Below are positions 35,614-43,504 of a stretch of 64,000 nt of DNA, piece by piece. Position numbers and translations under genes: made by a program. The notes under the pieces were generated by a model that saw only the letters and a program-made list of their open reading frames with translations, was not told the origin of the DNA and ran no database searches. How positions within the stretch are numbered: position 1 is the first letter of the stretch; every line of letters begins with the position of its first letter. The stretch comes from Flavobacterium fluviale (GTDB lineage Bacteria > Bacteroidota > Bacteroidia > Flavobacteriales > Flavobacteriaceae): contig NZ_CP030261.1 in the NCBI RefSeq assembly GCF_003312915.1, positions 1,302,001 to 1,366,000 on the forward strand. Direction: 5' to 3'.

Positions 35614-35833
35614 TTTGTTTGATTTATTATTTAACCCACAAAAGTATTCTGAATAAAAGCTTTAAATAACTACTAAAAGTTATTTGAATGTTATAATAGG
35701 GTATTTGTTCTTAAGATTTAAAAATTTCAATATGGTTTAAGATCTTTAAGGATTGATGGAGTTTTTTTAGAAGTATTTTTAAAGTCAATTAATAGTTGAA
35801 TGCTCATTTATATAGTAATGCAATTATTTTTTA

Positions 35834-35893
35834 TGAGAAATACTTTTAATAAATGGCAGCTTAGCGTTTAAAATCTGAATTTATGAATTTCGA
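35834..35893 (+). repeat. Second copy of the upstream segment of the SMI1 gene
   Basis: GAGAAATACTTTTAATAAAT, GCTTAGCGTTTAAAATCTGA and ATTTATGAATTTCGAT match 33346-33405 closely. The match ends after the codons for MNFD, exactly where the sequence switches to a DUF6058-gene 3' end. Confidence 0.75.
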
Positions 35894-36068
35894 TGCGCCT
35901 TATCAACGAGAATTAAGCAATAGAGGAAAATATCTAGATAAACTGTTAGAAGATTTTTCTTCGAAAGATATGATTAAAAAAGATTATTTAATCACTTATA
36001 TGTATAAACCCGACAGGTTTTTAAAACTTGTCGGATTTAGTATACACATAAAAAGCGAGAACTCTTAA
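35883..36068 (+). pseudogene. Chimeric gene remnant: SMI1 start joined to DUF6058-like end
   Basis: The ORF begins with MNFD, as in the SMI1/KNR4 gene at 33394, and then reads APYQRELSNRGKYLDKLLED..MIKKDY. That matches the last 32 residues of the protein at 38080-38763. Homology to that locus continues past its stop codon through the CCCGACAGG hairpin and the GCGAGAA terminator. The stop has been lost, adding the tail LITYMYKPDRFLKLVGFS. This is a fusion of two gene ends, most simply a recombination or deletion scar, not a functional gene. Confidence 0.75.
36007..36040. repeat. CCCGACAGG hairpin inside the remnant
   Basis: AAACCCGACAGGTTTTTAAA faces ACTTGTCGGATTT. It is homologous to 38778-38810 with two changes in the second arm. 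Confidence 0.65.
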
Positions 36069-36078
36069 ATTCTCGTTC
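36051..36078 (+). terminator. GCGAGAA hairpin after the remnant
   Basis: AAAAGCGAGAA and TTCTCGTTCT are related to the terminator at 38827-38858 but degenerate; they sit between convergent units. Confidence 0.5.
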
Positions 36079-36080
36079 TC

Positions 36081-36614
36081 TTAATTCTGCCTTATCAATT
36101 CTTGTTGACAAAACATTCCAACTCTTTCAATTAAATTTTGATATCTAGGATCTTGTAAGTCTGCAATGGTTACATTTTGTTGAAATAATGTGTAAGCAGT
36201 ACAATCTGCAATGTAAGAAGCTTGGTCATCCTTAAAACCTTTTTGAATAAAAATAGGTTTTAAAATTTTCTTGTACGATCTTATAATTTCTGGATTCCAA
36301 ACGCGGGCAATATCCTCTCTTGTTAAACTTTTTTCATAAGATTCGTTACTACATTCTTTTTCCATATTTTTTACTACTTCTAAAGTTTGAGGCTTTTCAT
36401 AGTCATTTGGTTTTAAGTCTTTGCTTTTAACTTTTTCAAATGTACAATTAGCTATATAATTAATTTGGTTTTCATTGAAAGAACCTTTTTCTAATCTCTC
36501 TTTTACTCCTTTTTTAAACTCAGCTTCTTTTTCTGGTGTCCATTCATTTTTTTTACATGAGAACAATGCAAAAGCAATCACTGTGATGCTAATATATTTT
36601 AGATATTTAATCAT
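36081..36614 (-). CDS. Lipoprotein with two EWTP/Cys domains (copy B)
   Basis: A 177-residue lipoprotein: MIKYLKYISITVIAFALFSC (Cys20), then domain 1 (about 23-90: EWTPEKEAEFKKGVKERL, NCTFEKVKSKDLKPNDYEKP, a later Cys) and domain 2 (about 105-177: WNPEIIRSYKKILKPIFIQ, ADCTAYTLFQQNVTIADL, CQQEL). Each domain carries one Cys after a buried Ala-Asp/Asn and one near its end, a likely disulfide. It starts one base before the stop codon of the paralogue at 36615 ends the gene, that is with zero spacing, so the two are an operon born by tandem duplication. The function is unknown. Confidence 0.78.
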   Translation of the reverse strand: MIKYLKYISITVIAFALFSCKKNEWTPEKEAEFKKGVKERLEKGSFNENQINYIANCTFEKVKSKDLKPNDYEKPQTLEVVKNMEKECSNESYEKSLTREDIARVWNPEIIRSYKKILKPIFIQKGFKDDQASYIADCTAYTLFQQNVTIADLQDPRYQNLIERVGMFCQQELIRQN

Positions 36615-37151
36615 TTATTTCTTTTTTAATAATTCCTCCCCACAAGTTTTTCCAATTTTTTGAACTATATCGCTATTTTTAGGATTTTGTAAATCTGCAG
36701 GACCAATATTTTGTTCCTTCATTTTAGCAATAGCACAATCTGCAAGTAAAGTCGCTTTACTGCTTTCTACACCGCTTTGAATAAAAGTATTTTTCAAAAT
36801 AGCTTTGTACGTTTTTTCAATTTCAGGATTCCAGCTATTATCTGTTCCATTTTTAGTTTTTGAAAGTGCTTCTTGAGCACATTCCTTACCCATTTGTTGT
36901 ACTTGGATTAAAGTTTCAGGCTTTTTAGCATCATTTGGTTTTAAATCTTTGCTTTTTATTTTTTCAAAAACACAATCGGCAACATGTGCAGCCTGTTCAT
37001 CAGAAAACAGTCCTTGTCCTTGGGCTAATAATCCTTTTTTCATGTCTTTTTTAAACTCAGCTTCTTTGTCTGGTGTCCATTCGTTTTTATTACATGAGAA
37101 TAAAGTGAAAACCACTACTGCAATGCTAATGTAATTTAGAAATTTGTTCAT
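36615..37151 (-). CDS. Lipoprotein with two EWTP/Cys domains (copy A)
   Basis: A 178-residue paralogue of the next gene (36081). It has the lipoprotein signal MNKFLNYISIAVVVFTLFSC, domain 1 with EWTPDKEAEFKKDMKKGL, ADCVFEKIKSKDLKPNDAKKP and a second Cys, and domain 2 with WNPEIEKTYKAILKNTFIQ, ADCAIAKMKEQNIGPADLQNP and CGEELLKK. Divergence between A and B is moderate, so the duplication is not recent. It is first in a two-gene operon read on the minus strand; the single-domain relative lies at 35320. Confidence 0.78.
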   Translation of the reverse strand: MNKFLNYISIAVVVFTLFSCNKNEWTPDKEAEFKKDMKKGLLAQGQGLFSDEQAAHVADCVFEKIKSKDLKPNDAKKPETLIQVQQMGKECAQEALSKTKNGTDNSWNPEIEKTYKAILKNTFIQSGVESSKATLLADCAIAKMKEQNIGPADLQNPKNSDIVQKIGKTCGEELLKKK

Positions 37152-37320
37152 TTTATTTAATTTTAAGATATAATTCTAATGCTAAATCCAGGCTTAATGA
37201 ATTTTAGACTGATTTTAATTTAGCGTAAAAGTAATCTTAAGAAGAATTTCAAAATTGCCTTAAAAAGTTATAATAATAATAGTTTAGGGTATTTATGGAT
37301 ATATAAATGGAGTAATTTCA

Positions 37321-37779
37321 TTATTTCAACTCAAAAGGAACTACTTTCTTTAGTTTCCTGAATACATTGTAATATTTTTTCTGTTCAAAAGGATCGGGGG
37401 CTATCACTGCTCCTTTGTAATCGATACTGCAATCGAGTTCTTTTTCTGTTTCGGACATTTCTGGATCCTGGTTCTTCAAGTCATCAAATTTATAATTACG
37501 AAATTGTTGTGTAATCTCAATATGATTGTTTCGAAAGATATAAACCTGTTCTGAATGTCCAGACTCTCCGCCATAAAGATAAATTACACATTTTTCTATT
37601 TTACCATTTATATAAAAAGCTTGTGCACCGTTATTATAAGATTGAATGACAGTTTTAAAGGGGTATGTTATAGTCGTGTCTTTCGGCGGCTGAAGATTTG
37701 AAATTGCCCTTGCAGGTCTGCTGCTGTCACATGAAAGTAAAAGTAAATATAAAAGTACGCTGTAAAAGAAATTTTTCAT
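37321..37779 (-). CDS. Hypothetical lipoprotein
   Basis: A 152-residue protein with a lipoprotein signal (MKNFFYSVLLYLLLLSC, Cys17). The mature part is mixed alpha/beta with no motif I know; AQAFYINGKIEKCVIYLYGG and VYIFRNNHIEITQQF are predicted strands. It is not related to the EWTP lipoproteins next to it. It stands alone on the minus strand with a 170-bp gap to the lipoprotein pair. Confidence 0.65.
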   Translation of the reverse strand: MKNFFYSVLLYLLLLSCDSSRPARAISNLQPPKDTTITYPFKTVIQSYNNGAQAFYINGKIEKCVIYLYGGESGHSEQVYIFRNNHIEITQQFRNYKFDDLKNQDPEMSETEKELDCSIDYKGAVIAPDPFEQKKYYNVFRKLKKVVPFELK

Positions 37780-38079
37780 AGCATCAGAAGCCAGTTTTAA
37801 TTAAGCTATAAAATTAGCCTGTAATATTTTCTAAATAGCTTCGAAAAGATATTGTAGTATTATAAAAAGGTATTTTTTAGTTTCATTGAAAATGTCTTAT
37901 TATGATAGTTTTAAACCATCTCCATATTACTTGAAAAATTGATTAAATGTAGTTTTGAATAAATTTATTAAGGTTAATTAATAATATACCATTACTGAAA
38001 AACAAAAAATCGATTTCCTTTCTAAGTTAGATTGGAAATGGAAATAAAATCTTAATTTCATCGAACAAAAAAACTAAAA
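37780..38079. other. Intergenic region with possible gene fragments
   Basis: No full gene. On the plus strand a short stretch from about 37993 reads EKQKIDFLSKLDWKWK before a stop near 38045, and a 16-codon ORF (MSYYDSFKPSPYYLKN) sits at about 37891. Both look protein-like and may be debris of another island gene, but they are too short to support firmly. Confidence 0.3.
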
Positions 38080-38763
38080 ATGGATTTGAATCTAAAATAC
38101 ATAACAGCAAATTATGTTGAGTTTGAGGAAGTGATTAGAGAAGCAAAAATTTCTTCAGACAAACTAAGTGAGTTAATTGAAAATAAACTTGTTCCGGAGG
38201 CTTCTTATAGTATAAAATCAGATATTACAATTAGTTCTTCCTTAAATGATAGCTATAATGTTACTATTGAAAGAAAGTATTTTCATCCAAGTGTTTTACA
38301 GTTTATAAAAGAGAATGCTGAGATTTCAAATCCAGAAAAATTCAAAACGTTATTCAAGGAAAACTTGCTGACGAATCTTAAAAATCACGCTCAAAAAAAA
38401 TATGCATACGGAAATGTTTTTGACGAAAATGGAGTAATAAACGCCGAAAAAATAGATCAGGCATTAGAAGAAGAGTGGGATTATTTCTGTAAAGGTGTTT
38501 ACGGAATCTGTACTTTGAATAATAATGAAAAGAATATTATTGAAAAGGAAATTGCTATAAAAAGAATCTTGGGTTTTATTGAAAATAAATCTTCTTATAC
38601 AACAGAAGAACAGGAAAATCGTTTAAAGAAATTAAATGATGAGTTTAATAAAGCAACAAGTAATTTTGCACCCTATCAACGAGAATTAAGCAGTAGAGGA
38701 AAATATCTGGATAAACTGTTAGAAGAGTTTTCTTTGGAGGATATGATTAAAAAAGATTATTAA
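38080..38763 (+). CDS. DUF6058-like protein
   Basis: A 227-residue cytoplasmic, mainly helical protein. The N-terminal LKYITANYVEFEEVIREAKIS, EYxxYSIKSDITISSS-like middle (residues about 43-56) and KYFHPSVLQFIKE resemble proteins annotated DUF6058, some of which lie near natural-product genes. My family match is from memory and moderate. The C-terminal 32 residues and the following 100 bases are duplicated at 35895-36062. It sits at the right end of the immunity island and ends at a strong terminator shared with the ferredoxin gene. Confidence 0.6.
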   Translation: MDLNLKYITANYVEFEEVIREAKISSDKLSELIENKLVPEASYSIKSDITISSSLNDSYNVTIERKYFHPSVLQFIKENAEISNPEKFKTLFKENLLTNLKNHAQKKYAYGNVFDENGVINAEKIDQALEEEWDYFCKGVYGICTLNNNEKNIIEKEIAIKRILGFIENKSSYTTEEQENRLKKLNDEFNKATSNFAPYQRELSSRGKYLDKLLEEFSLEDMIKKDY

Positions 38764-38777
38764 TCACTTCTATGTTT

Positions 38778-38810
38778 AAACCCGACAGGTTTTTAAAACC
38801 TGTCGGGTTT
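38778..38810. repeat. CCCGACAGG hairpin, best copy
   Basis: AAACCCGACAGG (38778-38789) and CCTGTCGGGTTT (38799-38810) are perfect arms. Related hairpins occur at 12647-12678, 35198-35232, 36007-36040 and 43449-43481, always just after a gene. Confidence 0.75.
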
Positions 38811-38826
38811 ACAGCTATAGACATAA

Positions 38827-38858
38827 AAAAAGCGAGAACTTTTAAATTCTCGCTTTTT
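38827..38858. terminator. Bidirectional terminator between convergent genes
   Basis: AAAAAGCGAGAA (38827-38838) and TTCTCGCTTTTT (38847-38858) pair perfectly, with A- and T-runs that serve both strands. Confidence 0.88.
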
Positions 38859-38866
38859 CTTATTTT

Positions 38867-39184
38867 TTAATATTCAGGAGCTAGTTCTAATTCGAGTCCT
38901 TCTAAATCTTCAGTAATTGGAATCTGACAGCCTAAACGGCTATTAGATTTAACATAAAACGCTTCCGAAAGCATAGCTTCTTCTTCATCCCCCATTTCTG
39001 GTAATGCAACATCATTGAGAACGTAACATTGGCAGGAAGCACACATGGCCATTCCGCCACAAGTTCCTTCAACAGGAAGTTCATATGCTTTGCATAACTC
39101 CATTATATTCATTGCCATATCAGTCGGAGCTTGTAATTCGTGTATAACTCCTTCTCGATCTTTGATTTTTATTAATACATCCAT
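38867..39184 (-). CDS. 2Fe-2S ferredoxin, adrenodoxin type
   Basis: A 105-residue ferredoxin. The ligand pattern C-x5-C-x2-C is in GTCGGMAMCASCQCYV (about residues 40-53), with the fourth Cys in SRLGCQIPITEDLEGL near 86. The N-terminal IKDREGVIHELQAP and the acidic surface (EMGDEEEAMLSEAF) match the adrenodoxin/Isc ferredoxin type that gives electrons to Fe-S cluster assembly or P450-like enzymes. It lies in a minus-strand group with a NifU-domain protein and the Mrp ATPase, which supports an Fe-S role. Confidence 0.93.
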   Translation of the reverse strand: MDVLIKIKDREGVIHELQAPTDMAMNIMELCKAYELPVEGTCGGMAMCASCQCYVLNDVALPEMGDEEEAMLSEAFYVKSNSRLGCQIPITEDLEGLELELAPEY

Positions 39185-39243
39185 TTTAATTATTGGAATT
39201 TTTTTGGCAGGATCTTATAACGTGAAAAAATCCTTTATTTATA

Positions 39244-39723
39244 TTAACTAGCAGGCTTAGTACTAAAAGCGTACTCTTTTCTATTGTTATCTTTTAATTT
39301 CATTTTTACTCCAAGAACGTTTTCATTCTTTTCAAGGATTGTTATTACTGCAATAACAGAATAATAATCTTTGTCTGATTGGAAAACCAAAGTTCCTTCA
39401 TAGGTTGTGTTTAATACACCTTGTTTGTCTGTCGATGCAGAAACTTTTCTTGGATGCGAAAATTCAGCTGAGCTATAAGTTGCTTTGCTTGAAAATTTAC
39501 CTTTACCATCTGTAAAGTCATACAAGAAATCGTAGTTTCCAATTCTTAATGATCCTGGCTCTTCATTCGGATTAATTGAGAAAACAATTTTTCCAGCATA
39601 TTGAAAATCCGTCCATTCTTCAGATTCGCTTACCCAAGCTTTGTCAACAATAACGTTTTTGCTTTGAGCATAATTTGCAGAAACAAAAAACAATAATAAA
39701 ATAAGAGCGTAATAGTTTTTCAT
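39244..39723 (-). CDS. Hypothetical exported protein
   Basis: A 159-residue protein with signal peptide MKNYYALILLLFFVSANYAQ. The mature part is predicted beta-rich (FQYAGKIVFSINPNEEPGS, GTLVFQSDKDYYSVIAVI) and may be a lipocalin-like or jelly-roll fold; I recognise no family. It sits between the ferredoxin and NifU-like genes on the same strand, with a 213-bp gap upstream, so operon membership is uncertain. Confidence 0.65.
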   Translation of the reverse strand: MKNYYALILLLFFVSANYAQSKNVIVDKAWVSESEEWTDFQYAGKIVFSINPNEEPGSLRIGNYDFLYDFTDGKGKFSSKATYSSAEFSHPRKVSASTDKQGVLNTTYEGTLVFQSDKDYYSVIAVITILEKNENVLGVKMKLKDNNRKEYAFSTKPAS

Positions 39724-39936
39724 AGTTTAAGATTAAGGGTTATGTGACAAATTTAAGTTAAAAATGTAACAATTCCTTAACAAAAAATCTTAAAACTTTG
39801 AGTTGTTTTTTATGAATGTGACAAAAAAGCTATTTTTAAGGGTCTTTTTTTATTAAATCTTTAAACAAAAATTAATAAGGCTTATTATTCTTGTTAAATA
39901 CGTAAAATTCAAAAAGGGTAAAAAATCGAGGTTTTG

Positions 39937-40176
39937 TTACATTACATTTACCACAGTTTCAATTTGCGGAGCGTATTTTTTTATAGTTGTTTCTACTCCA
40001 GCTTTCAATGTCATTTGATTAACGCTGCAGCTGATACAAGCTCCTTCCAAACGAACTTTTACATGCTTATCTTCTTCAATAGAAATTAATGAAATGTCTC
40101 CTCCGTCGGATTTTAGAAAAGGCCTAATCTCGTCTAAGGCCAATAAAACATTATTTGTTAATTCTTCTGTTGTCAT
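39937..40176 (-). CDS. NifU-like Fe-S scaffold domain protein
   Basis: A 79-residue stand-alone NifU C-terminal (Nfu) domain. ATG 40176 is chosen because the family begins right at this point (MTTEELTNNVLLALDEIRPFLKSDGGD, split by length at residues 1-27). The cluster-binding CxxC is in GACISCSVNQMTLKAGVE near residue 47-50. It carries Fe-S clusters to apo-proteins. It lies 114 bp downstream of the Mrp ATPase on the same strand and may partner with it. Confidence 0.92.
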   Translation of the reverse strand: MTTEELTNNVLLALDEIRPFLKSDGGDISLISIEEDKHVKVRLEGACISCSVNQMTLKAGVETTIKKYAPQIETVVNVM

Positions 40177-40183
40177 AATTTTA

Positions 40184-40290
40184 TCAATTAGAAAATGTGT
40201 CAATTAGAAGATCAGAAAATTCACTTGGAGTAAAATTATCTAATTGTCTAATTTTCAAATTATCTCATTAGTCTTCTCTCAATTATCTCA
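40184..40290. repeat. CTAATTGTCTAATTTTC-type repeat between mrp and nfu
   Basis: The words CAATTAGAAGATCAGAAAAT, ATCTAATTGTCTAATTTTC and CAATTATCTCATTA occur in direct and inverted form. It is a low-complexity palindromic array within an operon, similar in style to the leu junctions. Confidence 0.5.
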
Positions 40291-41418
40291 TTATTTTTTT
40301 ACTGCCGAACAGCCTGCCATTGTTGTAATTTTAATAGCTTCTGTTGCTGGTAAACTTTCATTTCTGTTTACAGTTTCTTGTACAACATTGCGTGTAATTT
40401 CCTCGAATACTTTTTCTATAGGAGAATCTGTCTGTAATGCTGCCGGACGACCGTAATCTCCCGCTTCACGAATTGACTGTACGATTGGAACTTCTCCTAA
40501 AAATGGTACATCTAAGTCTGCTGCAAGGTTTTTAGCACCTTCTTGTCCAAAGATATAGTATTTATTATCAGGTAATTCCGCTGGTGTAAAGTACGCCATA
40601 TTTTCAATGATTCCTAAAACAGGAACATTAATATTATCCTGCATAAACATTGCAACTCCTTTTTTAGCATCAGCTAATGCCACTGCCTGCGGAGTACTTA
40701 CTACAACAGCACCCGTAATTGGTAAAGACTGCATGATAGATAAGTGAATGTCTCCAGTTCCTGGAGGTAAATCAAGAAGCATAAAATCTAGTTCTCCCCA
40801 ATCTGCATCAAAAATCATTTGATTTAATGCTTTTGCCGCCATTGGACCTCTCCAGATTACAGCTTGACTTGGAGCAGTAAAAAATCCGATAGAAAGCATT
40901 TTGATTTCATAGCTTTCAATAGGTTTCATTTTTGATTTTCCGTCAACAGTAATCGAAACTGGTTTTTCGTTTTCAACGTCAAACATAATCGGCATCGAAG
41001 GACCGTAGATATCGGCATCTAGAACACCAACTTTAAATCCCATTTTTGCCAGCGTTACCGCTAAATTTGCAGTTACAGTAGATTTTCCTACTCCTCCTTT
41101 ACCAGAAGCAACTGCAATTATATTTTTGATTCCAGGAATGGCACGGCCTTTTATTTCCGGTTTCTCTGGAGATTCTACTTTAATATTTACTTTTACTTTA
41201 GCATCTGGAGATATTAAATCGTGAATCGTCTTTTTAATATCGTCTTCAGCTCTTTTTTTAATATGCATCGCAGGTGTATGCAGTACTAAGTCAACAACAG
41301 CTTCGTCACCAAAAGTAATAACATTGGTTACAGCACCGCTTTCAACCATATTTTTTCCTTCTCCAGCAATAGTAATTGTTTCTAATGCTTTTAGAATTTC
41401 TTTTCTATCTAATTTCAT
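40291..41418 (-). CDS. Mrp/ApbC-type Fe-S cluster carrier ATPase
   Basis: A 375-residue P-loop ATPase. An N-terminal DUF59/MIP18 domain (1 to about 85) precedes the deviant Walker A ASGKGGVGKST (about 104-114), LDADIYGPSMP and LLDLPPGTGDIHL. The family loads 4Fe-4S clusters onto target proteins. Unusually, the CPxC cluster-binding motif normally found after ENM.YF is absent: the sequence there is ENMAYFTPAELPDNKYYIF. The adjacent Nfu-domain gene (39937) could supply the cluster site. Confidence 0.93.
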   Translation of the reverse strand: MKLDRKEILKALETITIAGEGKNMVESGAVTNVITFGDEAVVDLVLHTPAMHIKKRAEDDIKKTIHDLISPDAKVKVNIKVESPEKPEIKGRAIPGIKNIIAVASGKGGVGKSTVTANLAVTLAKMGFKVGVLDADIYGPSMPIMFDVENEKPVSITVDGKSKMKPIESYEIKMLSIGFFTAPSQAVIWRGPMAAKALNQMIFDADWGELDFMLLDLPPGTGDIHLSIMQSLPITGAVVVSTPQAVALADAKKGVAMFMQDNINVPVLGIIENMAYFTPAELPDNKYYIFGQEGAKNLAADLDVPFLGEVPIVQSIREAGDYGRPAALQTDSPIEKVFEEITRNVVQETVNRNESLPATEAIKITTMAGCSAVKK

Positions 41419-41491
41419 TGTAAATGGGCTATTTTTCTATTCTGAGAAGCCAGTTTTAAAGATTATCCTTATTTAAACTGATTTCAGGGTG

Positions 41492-41499
41492 CAAAGATA
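41492..41499 (-). promoter_or_regulatory. Candidate -7 box of the mrp gene
   Basis: TATCTTTG on the minus strand matches TAnnTTTG, about 73 bases upstream of the start codon. No good -33 element is seen. Confidence 0.4.
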
Positions 41500-41844
41500 A
41501 CAGATTAAGTTCGTAATTAAGCGATTTTGAATTGTAATTATTGATATAGAGATTATTCAAAATTATGCTTCAAAGTTTTTTTGATATTTTTCTGAATATA
41601 AAATCAAAGAAAACATGGGAACATTCTAATAAAAATAGATTTCAGCTAAAGTACAGATTAACTTTTTTGTATAAATTTTCTGCTTTTTAGAATTAAATTC
41701 TCGCAAATCTTCTTTATATTTGATAGCCCAAATCGATGATTTCCAGACATTGAAAAAATATATTGAAAACTTGTTTTTTAGGAGTTTTTATTGGGTTTTC
41801 GATATTTTTACAAAGATTTTTTTCTTCATTTAAACTTTAAAAAT
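41500..41844. other. Intergenic region between mrp and the L,D-transpeptidase gene
   Basis: No gene is supported. It contains a -7-like TATATTTG at 41715-41722 (plus strand), 123 bases before the transpeptidase start, without a convincing -33 TTG, and otherwise only AT-rich sequence. Confidence 0.35.
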
Positions 41845-43440
41845 ATGCGAAATTTTACTTCTTCAACAATCCTAATTGCGATTAGCTTTTTTGCATTTTC
41901 ATTTAACTCATATTCAGCTAAAAAAGAAAATAAAGATGTTGCAGCCGTCTACACCTATTCGGTAATTTCTATAGATGCGGCTGCTATAAATGCCTTCTTC
42001 AAAAAATATCCGAAACTAAAAAAATATCAAAAAGATGTCGAGGATATTTACAAAAACAAACAGTATAAATCGATTTGGTATGATGATAAAAGCATAACCG
42101 AATTTGGTGCCTTATTGTATCAAAAAGTGAATGTTTTAAAGGATCAAGGGATAGACAGCAAAATGCCTTACAAAGAGGTAATTGATCAAGCCTTTAACGA
42201 AAGTGATAATGTTGATCCGCCTCAAATTGATACAGAGCTGCTTTTAACGAGTATGTATATTTTCTACGCAAGTAATGTTTATTCTGGTGTAGACCCAGCG
42301 ACTTTAAAAAAAATTGGCTGGTACTTACCTGCAAAAACCATTTCGTATTCCCGAATTTTAGATTCTTTAATTGTCGATACAAATCGATTAAATGAAGATG
42401 ATTACTTATTATTTAGTCAATATTATAAACTGCAGGATGCCTTAAAAAAATACCGTAAAATAGAAAAAGACAATCTCTGGCAGAAAATTACAATTGACAG
42501 CGCTAATTTTAAAGAATTTAGACCTGATGCGAAAGATGTTGCCATTCAGCAAATTAGAAATCGCTTATTTGTTGTGGGAGATCTAAAGCAAGATTCTAAA
42601 AGTGATGTTTATGACGAAGAGTTGATGGCTGGCGTACTGAATTATAAAAAGAGGTACAATTTAAAATTAAATTATGTGCTGACGATAGATCACATCAATC
42701 AAATGAATGAACCCATCTCCAAACGAATTAAAACCATAGTGCTGAATATGGAGAGATGCAGATGGATTCCCACCAAACTGGCTCAAGCAAATGAATATGT
42801 GATGGTTAATATTCCTTCCTTTAGAATGTTTTATGTAAAAGATGGTAAATATGATTTCGTTTCTGATATTTTTGTTGGAAATAGGCTGAGCGAAACGGTT
42901 ATTTTTAGCGGTAATATGGATCGAATTGTTTTTAGTCCCTACTGGTATGTGCCAAACAGCATTATTCAAAATGAACTAAAACTTCAGATTGCTAATGATA
43001 AAAATTATTTGGCAGAACACAATATGGAGTGGAATGGCGGGAAAGTTAGACAAAAGCCGGGACCTAAGAATTCTTTAGGATTAGTCAAATTTATGTTTCC
43101 GAATCCGAATGATATTTACATGCATGATACGCCAGCAAAAAGTTTGTTTGAATTTGAAAAACGAACTTTCAGTCACGGCTGTATAAATGTAAAAGAAGCG
43201 AAAGGATTAGCTTTGGCAATTTTAAAAGATGATCCAGACTGGCCGGCAGATAAAATTGATAAAGCAATGAGCGGTGAAAAAGAAACAACCTGCATGCTTA
43301 AGAATAAAATTCCGGTTTACATTGGTTACTTTACGGCTTGGGTTCAGGATAATGGTGAAGTGAATTTTTTTCCAGATGTATACGATCGCGACGAGAGTTT
43401 AGATAAACTGCTTTATTCAGATTCTGTTACGATGCATTAA
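41845..43440 (+). CDS. L,D-transpeptidase (YkuD family)
   Basis: A 531-residue periplasmic enzyme. ATG 41845 is chosen because it gives a signal peptide (MRNFTSSTILIAISFFAFSF), whereas the upstream in-frame TTG does not. The first 280 residues form the scaffold domain seen in large L,D-transpeptidases. The catalytic YkuD domain follows (VMVNIPSFRMFYVKDGKYDF near 320), with the active-site SHGC (Cys446) and a partner His in MHDTPAKSLFE. The family makes 3-3 cross-links in peptidoglycan or attaches proteins to it. It ends at a CCCGGCAGAT hairpin. Confidence 0.93.
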   Translation: MRNFTSSTILIAISFFAFSFNSYSAKKENKDVAAVYTYSVISIDAAAINAFFKKYPKLKKYQKDVEDIYKNKQYKSIWYDDKSITEFGALLYQKVNVLKDQGIDSKMPYKEVIDQAFNESDNVDPPQIDTELLLTSMYIFYASNVYSGVDPATLKKIGWYLPAKTISYSRILDSLIVDTNRLNEDDYLLFSQYYKLQDALKKYRKIEKDNLWQKITIDSANFKEFRPDAKDVAIQQIRNRLFVVGDLKQDSKSDVYDEELMAGVLNYKKRYNLKLNYVLTIDHINQMNEPISKRIKTIVLNMERCRWIPTKLAQANEYVMVNIPSFRMFYVKDGKYDFVSDIFVGNRLSETVIFSGNMDRIVFSPYWYVPNSIIQNELKLQIANDKNYLAEHNMEWNGGKVRQKPGPKNSLGLVKFMFPNPNDIYMHDTPAKSLFEFEKRTFSHGCINVKEAKGLALAILKDDPDWPADKIDKAMSGEKETTCMLKNKIPVYIGYFTAWVQDNGEVNFFPDVYDRDESLDKLLYSDSVTMH

Positions 43441-43446
43441 AAATAA

Positions 43447-43485
43447 AAAACCCGGCAGATCTTTAGTCAATCTGTCGGGTTTTAA
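43447..43485. terminator. CCCGGCAGAT hairpin terminator
   Basis: AAAACCCGGCAGAT and ATCTGTCGGGTTTT pair with one G-U, between convergent genes. It is a member of the CCCGACAGG hairpin family used as a terminator. Confidence 0.78.
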
Positions 43486-43504
43486 AAAAAATGGTTCTAC
43501 AAGC

